Origin: an uncultured Opitutia bacterium
GTDB taxonomy: Bacteria; Verrucomicrobiota; Verrucomicrobiia; Opitutales; Opitutaceae
Length of the DNA stretch: 64,000 nt
Assembly (NCBI GenBank): GCA_903881475.1
Contig: CAIRTK010000044.1
Coordinates: 32,198 to 96,197 of the forward strand
Direction: 5' to 3'
Under the pieces are notes generated by a model. The model was not told the DNA's origin. It did no database searches and saw only the letters and a list, made by a program, of their open reading frames with translations. Made by a program: the position numbers and the translations under genes. Below, one piece after another: positions 28,891-37,482 of the stretch (the stretch's first letter is position 1; each line of letters opens with the position of its first letter).

Positions 28891-31263
28891 TCAGGGCGAA
28901 AAGGCGACATCTGTCCAATAGGTCCAGCCAAAGGCGTTGTTATTGGACGGACCAGCCGTGGTGCGCATCGCCAGCCGGCCGCTGCCGGGCGGCAGGTCGA
29001 TTTCGAAGTCCTGCTGGCCGCGGTCGGCCGGGACGGTCGCCGGCAGCAGCAGGCGGGAGAACAGCCGGGTGGTGTTTCCCGCGTCATCAGTCCACTCGAT
29101 GATGAATTCCGATCCCTGGGTGGCATGCCCGTTCTGGTAGGCGTTGGCGATGAAGCCAAAATGACCCTTGAGATGGCGGGTGGGTGGAACGACCAGAAAC
29201 TCAAGTTTGCTGGGGGCGTGGACGAACAGTACCTCCCTGCCGTTCTCGGGCATGATCTCGGAGGGCACGGCGCTGCTGGCGCTGAGGGGCACCCGGTTGA
29301 AGACCCGGAACTTGATCTCGGGCGGCTTTTCCGCCGCGTGCATCACCCGCGGAAAGGGCGGAAGCCGGTAAAACCTGACCTCGATGCGGCTGGCGAAATA
29401 TTTCCGCTGGTCGGCGGGCATCAGGGCGGCCAGCCGGGCAATGCGGGGCGCAGGATCGCCTTCCTGGTACTTCACGACGTTGTAATTGCTCGTGAAGTGG
29501 GGATACACGAGGAAGCCGGCGCGGTCCCGCACCATGCGGAAGACCACCCGGTTGCCGCCGCCGTCGATGACGGCAAAATTAAGCTGGGGCGGCTTGTAGA
29601 AAAAGCTGCGCAAACGCCCCAGCAGGGACGGCTGGATTTCGAATTCGCACCACAAGGGAGTGTCGCCCGGCTCCGGTACGATCACGGACTGGTCAAACGA
29701 GACCTGTTCGCTCCGGACGAGCGCGCGCTGGTCCAGGGCGAGGTTGGGCGCCTGGCGCTTCCAGACCACAAAGCCCTGGTCCTCCATCACGAAGCGGTAG
29801 TGGTGGTAAAGGTAGCGCGTGGCCAGGGCATCCTCGATGGCGGGCAGGTGGCCATCGATGGTGTCGAGTTTCTGCAGCACAAATTCCGGCGCGCGCGGGG
29901 AGGCATAAAAATCCGCGTTCAGCTGCTCGAGCTGCCGGTTGGAGGCCGCGTAGCCCTGCAACGTCGGCCGGGGGCGGAAATTGAAACCGTTGAACAGGGC
30001 GTAGGCCTGTTCGTTGCCCAGGATGTCCACCGGCTGCTCCCGCATCAGTACCTTGATGCCGCTCAGGGCGTACATCTTGCCCAGACGTTCGAACTCTGCG
30101 CGCGCCGAGGACGGATAAGCGCCGATGCTGGCCAGGGCCTGGGCGTTTTCCACGAGCCGGCTGTTGAGTGCATTGGGCGCCCAGATGATGATCGGCGGAG
30201 CATACGCCCAAATCCCCGCCAGGCTCAGGGCGGCGCAGGCGGCAAGCAGTACGCCTTTGGTCCGGCGGAAGGCGGGCTCGTCCTGCAGCAGCACCGGGTA
30301 GCTGCTCACGATGAACAGGCAGATGAAGAAATGGGCGAGCACGTGTCCGTCGGCGCGCACAAAGCCGTGCTTCCAATTGAGGAAAGAGGCGGCCGCGGCG
30401 ATGAGGGTGGTGGCGGCCGCCCGCGGCCGGTCCGTGGCGCCGACGAGGCGCAAGGCATAGTAGCCGGCGACAGTGAAGGCCGCGCCGAGCCCCAGGCAGA
30501 GCATGAGGCCGGATTCGTCCAACCCCATGGCCTCGACGTAACCGCTGCTGATGCTCAGGGAATTTCGGAGGTACGCGGGCAGGTTGGTGAGGGACTGGCC
30601 CAAGGCGGCCCAGCCGCCGAGGAAGGCCGCGGTGAATGTCCCGCCGATCAGGCCGGCCGTGGCGTTGCGCCGGCGCCACAGCTGCCAGGCGAGCACACAG
30701 GCGACCGCAAAACCGGCCAGCAGCAGGTTGGTGAATTTCACCAGCGACAGGAAGCCGAGGCCGAAGGCCGCGAGCCCGGTCAGCCAGCGGTTGGCCAGGA
30801 TCCGGTCCCGCGTCAGCGCCAGGCTGTAGAGCAGGATCAGGATCATGTGGACGGCGTCCATGTAGCTGACCCCGAAGGCGAAAAAATAGATATAGTAGAC
30901 GGTCCGGCGCCAGCCGGTGAGCCCGCGGCCGAAGCCCCAGATGGAAAGGACAAAGGCCAGGTTGACGCCGAGCTGCCAGGCGAGCTGCGGGCCGTAGAGC
31001 CCGCCGGAATTGGTCGGGGCTAGGACGAAACCGAGGGGGCCGTAGGTAAACACGAGGTCGCGGCCGAACTGCCAGCCGTGTTCGAGCGCATAACCCAGCG
31101 TCATGCGCCAGGAAGGGTCGAGATCCGCGGCGGGCGAGAGCGGGAGCCGGATCAGCACGAGCCACAGGCCCGCAACCAAGGCGCAGTTGCCCAGGATGCC
31201 GCGCAGCCGGGCGCCGGGCTGGCTGGCCGGTGCGGAGGGAAGGATTGGTTCCGAATTGGACAT
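28891..31263 (-). CDS. Polytopic membrane protein with C-terminal external domain
   Basis: A 790-aa membrane protein paralogous in layout to the gene downstream. LDPSWRMTLGYALEHGWQFG and FTYGPLGFVLAPTNSGGLYG form the first loop, then many helices to about residue 360. The long soluble C-terminal part ends in the recurring domain (about 716-790: GSEFIIEWTDDAG, ADRGQQDF, NNNAFGWTYW). Probably a glycosyltransferase or glycan-binding membrane protein at the outer face of the inner membrane. The ATG at 31263 is used. A GTG at 31281 overlapping the upstream stop (GTGA) is a real alternative and would couple translation. Confidence 0.7.
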   Translation of the reverse strand: MSNSEPILPSAPASQPGARLRGILGNCALVAGLWLVLIRLPLSPAADLDPSWRMTLGYALEHGWQFGRDLVFTYGPLGFVLAPTNSGGLYGPQLAWQLGVNLAFVLSIWGFGRGLTGWRRTVYYIYFFAFGVSYMDAVHMILILLYSLALTRDRILANRWLTGLAAFGLGFLSLVKFTNLLLAGFAVACVLAWQLWRRRNATAGLIGGTFTAAFLGGWAALGQSLTNLPAYLRNSLSISSGYVEAMGLDESGLMLCLGLGAAFTVAGYYALRLVGATDRPRAAATTLIAAAASFLNWKHGFVRADGHVLAHFFICLFIVSSYPVLLQDEPAFRRTKGVLLAACAALSLAGIWAYAPPIIIWAPNALNSRLVENAQALASIGAYPSSARAEFERLGKMYALSGIKVLMREQPVDILGNEQAYALFNGFNFRPRPTLQGYAASNRQLEQLNADFYASPRAPEFVLQKLDTIDGHLPAIEDALATRYLYHHYRFVMEDQGFVVWKRQAPNLALDQRALVRSEQVSFDQSVIVPEPGDTPLWCEFEIQPSLLGRLRSFFYKPPQLNFAVIDGGGNRVVFRMVRDRAGFLVYPHFTSNYNVVKYQEGDPAPRIARLAALMPADQRKYFASRIEVRFYRLPPFPRVMHAAEKPPEIKFRVFNRVPLSASSAVPSEIMPENGREVLFVHAPSKLEFLVVPPTRHLKGHFGFIANAYQNGHATQGSEFIIEWTDDAGNTTRLFSRLLLPATVPADRGQQDFEIDLPPGSGRLAMRTTAGPSNNNAFGWTYWTDVAFSP

Positions 31264-31277
31264 GGCGGGCGGCGGGG

Positions 31278-34200
31278 TCACCAGCTCGAGACGATGCGGT
31301 CCGGCCGGCCCGAGAGCTTGCGGGGTTGGTTCCGGGCGGTGTCGCCATCGAAATCCAGCAGGGCTTCCCGGGCCAGGTCGGCGTGTTTGGGCAGGACGCG
31401 ATCAATGTCATAGGCGCGCACCACCTTGGAGTAGCCCATCGGGGCGGTGGACGCGCCGTTGCGCTGCCTGTCGAGACAGGCTTTCATCACCTTGGCGAAT
31501 TTCACCGGATTGCCGGGCTCGACCAGATAGGCCTCGGCCTTGTCGGTGATCATTTCCGGGATGCCATGCACGTCGGTACTGACAATCGGCGTCTCAAAAG
31601 CCATCGCTTCCAAAAGTACCCGGGGAAAGGATTCCTCATAACTGGTGCAGACAAACATGTCGGCCAGGACGAAGAAATCGTAGGCCTCACGGGTCTCCGG
31701 GATGATATCGACATTGTCCAGCCCGAGCAGCGCCATGTCGCGGACGAGGGAATCCTGGTATTCCCCAGGCCGGCCGCCGACGAATAGGAAGCGGTACTTC
31801 TCTCCGCCGGCGTAGGCCTTCATGAAGGTGTCCATCGTGCGGACAAAAATGTGCTGGCCCTTGCGCTCGCAGACCGTGCCGACGTTCGCGATGATGATAT
31901 CGTCGTCGGCATAGCCGTGCTTGCGGCGCATCGCCGCGCGGGAGTGGTCGCGCTTGAACTGCTCAATGCGGGGCAGGTCGATCCACGAGGAGACGTACCG
32001 GTAGTTGTCGTAGTCGTTGAACTCCTCGAAGTACGCCCGGCTGGCCCGGCAGAGGAAGCAGACGCGCGTGGCTTGGCGGAAGGCGGCGCGGGCGACGTGC
32101 TGCATGTGCGGATGGAGCGCCTTCGAGAAGAACCGCTTGATCGACGCGCTCTCGTGGATGTACAGCAGCGACGGCTTGCCGGCGGCCGCTGCGAGGTGGA
32201 TGCCCCACCAGCAGGCCACGGTGTTGCAGACTACGACATCGACGGGAGCCAGGTCGACCTTGGACCGCATGATCTCCACTTGTTCGGCAAATTCCCCGTC
32301 GGTACGCGCGCCATGCAGCGGATGGCGGTCGATCAGCGATACCCTGATCCCGAGGTTTTCGTAGGCGCCGCGCAGCGGGCCGTCCTCGGCCGCAAGGAGA
32401 TCGAGCGTGAAGCCTTCCCGGCGCACCATGAACGCGGCGTACTCGAGCAGGAACAGCGGGGCGCCCTCGTAGTTGAGGTTGTGCGTGATCAGGAGCAAAT
32501 GGAGCTTTCCGGCACGGCCGGCGTGCTCGTAGCGGTAGGTGTCGAGCTGCAGTGCGGCGTGCTCGAGGTAGAGCTGGCGGGGAAAGTGCGGGTCCACATA
32601 CCGCGCGTATTTCCGGATGAACCTGATGTGCTCGCTTTCATAGTAGGTCGTGCCGCGGGAGGCGCTGCCCCAATGCCAGAGCTCGGCCTGCGGCGTGTAG
32701 ATGATGCGGTGGCCGGCCGCCTGGAGGCGCAGGCAGTAGTCGACGTCGTTGTAGGTGACGCTGAAGTCGGTCTCGTTGAATCCCCCGAACTCGCGGTAGA
32801 GCGAGGTGCGGGTCATGAGGCAGGCGCCGGTGACCGCGCTGACGTCGCGGGCGAGCTGGTGGAAAACGTAATGGTCGTCGGAGTCGGCGTGCAGCCCGGC
32901 CAGCGGCACGTCGGCGAGCCCGTGGTGCGGGCCGACGGTGATGCCGGCGTGGTTGAGATGGCGGTTGGGGAAGAGCAGCTTCGCGCCGACGACCGCGACC
33001 TCGGGGATGGCGAACCAGCCGGCCATGGCCTCGATCCAGCCGGGCCGGAGGGCGTCCACGTCATTGTTGAGATGGAGGACCAGTGGCGTGTCGAGGTAGG
33101 GCAGCGCGGTGTTGACCAGCATCGAGTAGTTGAACGGCTTCATCGGGTCGACCGCGGGGCGGACGACCCGGCAGTTGAACTCACGCCGGCCGGGCAGGTG
33201 GCGCAGGAGCCGGGCGGTTTTCTCGTCGCGCGAGAAGTCATCGATGATGAGCAGCTTCACGTGGCGCCAGTTCACGTTCAGCAGGAGCGCCTCCAGGCAG
33301 CGCTCAAGGAGGTCCGCGCGATCGCGCGTGGGAATGACAATGGTGACGGGATGCGCCGCGAGGAAGGACTCATCCCAATACAGCTGGTGCTGCAGGCTGC
33401 CGCGGCGCTGGGCGAAGGCCGGCTGGAAGGCCCGCGCCGGCAGTTGGCGCCGGATGATCGCGGCCTCGAGCGCATGTCGGGTGTTTTCAACCCAGGCGCT
33501 GCCAGTCTCATGGATGGGCGCGTCGCCGGCCGCGTGATAGCAGATGGCGTCCACGTGCCGGACCTGTGCAGCGGTCACATGCTCGGCGAGGCGCAGGGCC
33601 AGATCGTAGGCGAGCGCGGGGGCATAATCGGGCAGGAACTCGCGGGCGCGCATGAAGAGCCGCCGGTGCATGACAAGCAGATGGCCGGGCTGGTGGCCGG
33701 AAAAGACGAGCGCGGGGTTCCAGCCGCACTTGAAGACGGGTTCGGAGCGCCGGCCGGCGTCGTCCATTCGGTCCTCGTCGGTGTAGACCAACTCGGTGGC
33801 GGGAGACTGCTCGATGGCTTCGGCGACGCGGAGCAGGGCATCGGGCGCCAGGCGGGCTCCCGCCTCCGGGAAGGCGAGCCAGTCGTCGCTGAGGGTGTGG
33901 GCCGCGGCGTTGAGCGCGGCGGCGTGGTTGGCATCGGGTGCGACTACGACCCGGATGCGCGCATCGGACGCAGCGAGGGCGGCCAGATCCCCGGCCAGGG
34001 CGGGAGAAGCGCCGGCCGGCTGAAGCAGGGCGAGGTTCCACCGGCCGTAGATTTGGGCGCGGAGCGAGGCGACCAGGCGGGTCAGCTGGCCGGGAGTGGC
34101 GGCACGCGTATCAACGACGAGTGCGAATCCCGGTCCGGCTAGTTCCGTCAGCCGGGCGGCGGATCGGGAGAGCACCGTGCTCAGGCGCGGAGCCAGGGTG

Positions 34201-35279
34201 TTGTGGGCGAGCCAGCTCGCGTAGGGTGGAAGCTGCTCCCACGCGTACCAAGGCTTGGGCCCGGGGGCTTCCTGGCGGTATAGTCGGTGGACCTCGAGCA
34301 CGGCGTGCCAGAAGGCAAAGCCGCCGGTGCGGACCTGCAGTCGGCGGCAGGCCTGTCGGACGGCGCGGAGGACATCGCGGAAATTGACGAACGAGTAGGG
34401 CGGGAGCAGCTGCTCCTTTTCGAGAGACGTCCACGGGTAGTACCACTTCGCGAAGGCCAGGACCTTCTCGCCGTTCTCGAGCATGGCGAAAATCCTGAGG
34501 CAGACGGGCTCGGCCAGACGGGCAGGCAGGTCGACGTTCCCGCGAAAGTGCGAGGCGCGGGCGCGGGGATTGCCGGGAAACAGCGCGGCGACGTCCTCAC
34601 GCTCGATGCCATGGATCAGGTTGTTCTGCGTGCGGTTGTCGGTAGTCGCGATCAGCTCGCGGATGGGCTGCTCGGCATGGAAGAGCCAGCCGCCGATGTG
34701 CAGTTTGTCGTACTGCGTGTGGCTGATCACATCCGGGCCTTCGTAGACGCCGTACAAGGGCGGGACCGGGAGGGTTTCAAGCGGGATGACCGAGCGTTCG
34801 CGCACCAGCTTGAGCGTATGGGCATCACGGATGGCGCGGCCCTCCAAATGGGTGCACTTGAGCAGCTCCAACAGCATCGGCTTGATCACCTCGGGCCGGA
34901 GGGTCGGGTGGATTTTCCGCCCCGGACCGGGTCCTTTGCAGACAATGGGCACGCGCCAGAACTCCGCCCAGTCGTTGCTCTCGTTCAGGATCTCGAGCCG
35001 GATGAGCTTGGCGCCGGGCCAGGGGTCCAGCCGGAAGGCGAACCCGGGGTGGACCTCCTGCGTCCACTGCGGGTAGGCAGACTCGATGTCGCGCCGCGGC
35101 AGGCCGAACAAACCCATGAAGGGCACTTCGTCGATGAACGCCCGCACCTCCGTGTAGCGGACGCCGGTCTTGGAGACGAACCAGCCGCTGATCCAGAATT
35201 GCGCGGGCTTGATCGTCCAACCCGACAAGTGCTCAACGCTGAAGAGGTAGGATTCGTTCTCGTTGATATAGGGTTTCAT
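31278..35279 (-). CDS. Modular glycosyltransferase: two GW domains, degenerate GT2, GT2, GT4
   Basis: A 1333-aa paralogue of the protein at 37483-41448. Residues about 10-120 and 185-290 are two GW domains (FWISGWFVSKTG; LHIGGWLFHAE). A GT2-like fold follows at about 383-600, but its nucleotide and metal motifs are lost: DDAS is replaced by QPAG and DHDD by PEAG. An intact GT2 is at about 645-890 (VTIVIPTRDRADLL, LHLNNDVDA, YNDVDYCLRL). A GT4 is at about 928-1310 (ITHNLNYEGAPLF, NVGTVCERKGQH, CTSYEESFPRVLLEAMAF). The ORF track begins at a TTG; ATG 35279 is preferred because the paralogue starts at the same place in the domain. Confidence 0.88.
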   Translation of the reverse strand: MKPYINENESYLFSVEHLSGWTIKPAQFWISGWFVSKTGVRYTEVRAFIDEVPFMGLFGLPRRDIESAYPQWTQEVHPGFAFRLDPWPGAKLIRLEILNESNDWAEFWRVPIVCKGPGPGRKIHPTLRPEVIKPMLLELLKCTHLEGRAIRDAHTLKLVRERSVIPLETLPVPPLYGVYEGPDVISHTQYDKLHIGGWLFHAEQPIRELIATTDNRTQNNLIHGIEREDVAALFPGNPRARASHFRGNVDLPARLAEPVCLRIFAMLENGEKVLAFAKWYYPWTSLEKEQLLPPYSFVNFRDVLRAVRQACRRLQVRTGGFAFWHAVLEVHRLYRQEAPGPKPWYAWEQLPPYASWLAHNTLAPRLSTVLSRSAARLTELAGPGFALVVDTRAATPGQLTRLVASLRAQIYGRWNLALLQPAGASPALAGDLAALAASDARIRVVVAPDANHAAALNAAAHTLSDDWLAFPEAGARLAPDALLRVAEAIEQSPATELVYTDEDRMDDAGRRSEPVFKCGWNPALVFSGHQPGHLLVMHRRLFMRAREFLPDYAPALAYDLALRLAEHVTAAQVRHVDAICYHAAGDAPIHETGSAWVENTRHALEAAIIRRQLPARAFQPAFAQRRGSLQHQLYWDESFLAAHPVTIVIPTRDRADLLERCLEALLLNVNWRHVKLLIIDDFSRDEKTARLLRHLPGRREFNCRVVRPAVDPMKPFNYSMLVNTALPYLDTPLVLHLNNDVDALRPGWIEAMAGWFAIPEVAVVGAKLLFPNRHLNHAGITVGPHHGLADVPLAGLHADSDDHYVFHQLARDVSAVTGACLMTRTSLYREFGGFNETDFSVTYNDVDYCLRLQAAGHRIIYTPQAELWHWGSASRGTTYYESEHIRFIRKYARYVDPHFPRQLYLEHAALQLDTYRYEHAGRAGKLHLLLITHNLNYEGAPLFLLEYAAFMVRREGFTLDLLAAEDGPLRGAYENLGIRVSLIDRHPLHGARTDGEFAEQVEIMRSKVDLAPVDVVVCNTVACWWGIHLAAAAGKPSLLYIHESASIKRFFSKALHPHMQHVARAAFRQATRVCFLCRASRAYFEEFNDYDNYRYVSSWIDLPRIEQFKRDHSRAAMRRKHGYADDDIIIANVGTVCERKGQHIFVRTMDTFMKAYAGGEKYRFLFVGGRPGEYQDSLVRDMALLGLDNVDIIPETREAYDFFVLADMFVCTSYEESFPRVLLEAMAFETPIVSTDVHGIPEMITDKAEAYLVEPGNPVKFAKVMKACLDRQRNGASTAPMGYSKVVRAYDIDRVLPKHADLAREALLDFDGDTARNQPRKLSGRPDRIVSSW

Positions 35280-35376
35280 CCACTGGAATGGCCATGAAAG
35301 CCGTCCGGTTGCAGGCGGCAAAGGAATTTTGTTCAGGCGCAAGGGCTTCCGACGGCCCCGTCCGCCGCAGGCCGGC

Positions 35377-37461
35377 TCACTTCACGACAATCCGGAGCCA
35401 GTAGGCCCAGCCATAGGCATAGCCGCGGTTCGGTCGGGTCGAAAAGACCAGGGTCTCACCCGGCCGCGGCTGGTAGGGGATGATTTCGTGCTGCCGGCCG
35501 CGATCTTCGGGATTGTGAACCGGGTCAATCAGCCTCCGGTAGATTTCGCGCTTCCGGCCGTCGGCCGACTCGCCCGTGATGATAAACACGACGCCCTCGG
35601 TCTTGGCACCCTCCCGTTCGTACGCGGAGGCGTGCATCCCGTAATCCCACTGGATGGTGCTGGCCTGGGCCGGCGCATGCAGCCAGAGGTCGGTGTCAGG
35701 GTGGGCGGAGATCACCATGTCTCCCTCGGACAGCACGCGCTTGAATCCGTAACCAAACCGCGCCCGGAATGGCCCGGGCGAAATCGCCTTGAAGGAGCTG
35801 CGGGCCATGCCCGGGGTGATGGCGTAAGTTTCGCCGTCCAGACCGTCGATCGGTTCGTCTTGGCGAAGGGTGACCTGATCGTAGGGATTGCTGCTCTTCA
35901 GGTAGGAGATGACGTAGCTCCGGTAGAAACGGGTGAAGTAGACATCCCCGCTCGGGTGCGAGAAGGTCGGGATGCTGTCCACATGGAACTTGGCCATGAC
36001 GCGCTCCAGCAGGTCGCGGTTGTTGCGCTGGTTTCCCATCAGGATCACGCCAGCCACGTCCTCGTCGTCGAGGTCGGCGAACGCCCGGTCCAGATAGGCG
36101 GCGTCATTCTCCAGGCCGTTGCGGATCATGAGCGCCTTGTGCTGGGAATAGTAGGGGACAATCGCGGCCCAATCGGCCCCGGCGATCACGAAGACCGCGT
36201 CCTTGGGCGCGATGTCCCGCAGGGCATCGGTGAGTCCGGTGCCGCCGTTGGACACGACCAGCTGCTGGGGTCGGTAGCCCTGCCAGTAGTTGTGGTACAG
36301 TCCGGCAAAGGGCGCGGCGATCACGAGCGCACAGGCCCAACCCGGTAGGCGGGAGTCCAGTACCCCGTAGAGCACGTACGCGAAGGCCAGCATCAGGAAG
36401 ACCGAGCAGGCATAGAAATAATAGTCCTGGTAGGCGTAGGCAAAGGGGATGAAGGCCTGGGCGAACAGGAACAGTCCCGCGAGCGCCGCGATCCACCACC
36501 GGTTTGAGGTCGGGAGGACGAGGCCGGCCAGCACCACGAGGCCGATCATCCACGGCGCCATGATGGCGTCGGCCCAGCGCTCAAGCAGGATCCGCCAGGT
36601 GGCCGGGGAGAGGCGCACACCGAGGTCGAACAGCCCGTAGTTTCCAGTGGCGAGGCCCTTTGAGGTAAAGACATCGCCGCCGGAATGGGCGGCCTTGATG
36701 GCATCGCTGAAGGCGATCCACCAGGAGAGGAGAATGAGGGAGACGATCACGCCGCCCAGCCCCCAGGCCGCGGTTCGGAGCACGGCACCCCAGCTGCGGC
36801 CGGCGCGCCAGTCGCGCCACAGGGCCCACGCCGCGTAGGCGGCCGCGGGCACGAGCCAGACGGCGTAGGTGGTGTTCTTGATCAGGGCGGCGCCGGTCCC
36901 GGCTACGGTGGTGGCCGCGAGCCAGCCCCAGTGGCGCCGGTCCATCATGCGCACGTAGCACGCGAGGAACCAGGCGCAGCACATCATCTCCATGGAGTCC
37001 ATGAGGAAGGCCCGCGAATAGAAGATGTACACCGGGCAGGCGAGGACCAGTGCGAGCGCCAGCAGCCGGCGCGGGCACGGCAAACCCATCCGCCCGAGCA
37101 GCAGGTAGAGCGCAGGCAGGGCCAGGTAGAAGCACGCGAGGGAAATGCCGCGCGCCGACTTGAAATGCGGGAGCCCGGTGGCGCGGCTCAGCATCACCAC
37201 GCTCCATTCATAAAAGGGAACCTCGAGCGGCAGGGCCACCCAGGGCTTGCCGAAGAGGGGGGTCTCGTACCGCAGGGAGAAATTGTCCTGCTGGTCGATG
37301 TAGTAGCTGACGATCGCTGTCTGCGTCTGGCGGAATTCGTGGCCGGGCAGGAAGCCGGAGTTCCAGTTGGCCGTGGCAAAGCCAAAGTGCGCGGCGAGGA
37401 CCGCGAGGAAGAGCGCGGGGAGCAGCCAGTTTTCACGGCGCATCACAGGCGACTCGGTCAT
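35377..37461 (-). CDS. GT39-like membrane glycosyltransferase with C-terminal domain
   Basis: A 694-aa membrane protein of the ArnT/PMT superfamily type. The first external loop has GHEFRQTQTAIVSYYI and later LYLLLGRMG and YSRAFLMDSMEM, a pattern also present in the paralogue at 41515-43578. It would use a polyprenyl-linked sugar at the periplasmic face. The C-terminal about 75 residues (TEGVVFIITGESADG, EDRGRQHE, YGWAYWLRIVVK) are the recurring external domain of this cluster. ATG start. Sits between two giant modular GT genes in what looks like a tandem duplication of a membrane-protein/GT pair. Confidence 0.78.
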   Translation of the reverse strand: MTESPVMRRENWLLPALFLAVLAAHFGFATANWNSGFLPGHEFRQTQTAIVSYYIDQQDNFSLRYETPLFGKPWVALPLEVPFYEWSVVMLSRATGLPHFKSARGISLACFYLALPALYLLLGRMGLPCPRRLLALALVLACPVYIFYSRAFLMDSMEMMCCAWFLACYVRMMDRRHWGWLAATTVAGTGAALIKNTTYAVWLVPAAAYAAWALWRDWRAGRSWGAVLRTAAWGLGGVIVSLILLSWWIAFSDAIKAAHSGGDVFTSKGLATGNYGLFDLGVRLSPATWRILLERWADAIMAPWMIGLVVLAGLVLPTSNRWWIAALAGLFLFAQAFIPFAYAYQDYYFYACSVFLMLAFAYVLYGVLDSRLPGWACALVIAAPFAGLYHNYWQGYRPQQLVVSNGGTGLTDALRDIAPKDAVFVIAGADWAAIVPYYSQHKALMIRNGLENDAAYLDRAFADLDDEDVAGVILMGNQRNNRDLLERVMAKFHVDSIPTFSHPSGDVYFTRFYRSYVISYLKSSNPYDQVTLRQDEPIDGLDGETYAITPGMARSSFKAISPGPFRARFGYGFKRVLSEGDMVISAHPDTDLWLHAPAQASTIQWDYGMHASAYEREGAKTEGVVFIITGESADGRKREIYRRLIDPVHNPEDRGRQHEIIPYQPRPGETLVFSTRPNRGYAYGWAYWLRIVVK

Positions 37462-37482
37462 GGTGGGCGCAGGTCAGGGTGG

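Noticed and set aside
29125-31023. Plus-strand ORF of 632 aa
   Set aside because: Opposite the 790-aa membrane protein; translation is shadow-like with no hydrophobic or catalytic pattern.
31851-34142. Plus-strand ORF of 763 aa
   Set aside because: Lies entirely opposite the 1333-aa transferase, has low-complexity Val/Gly/Glu-rich translation and no motif.
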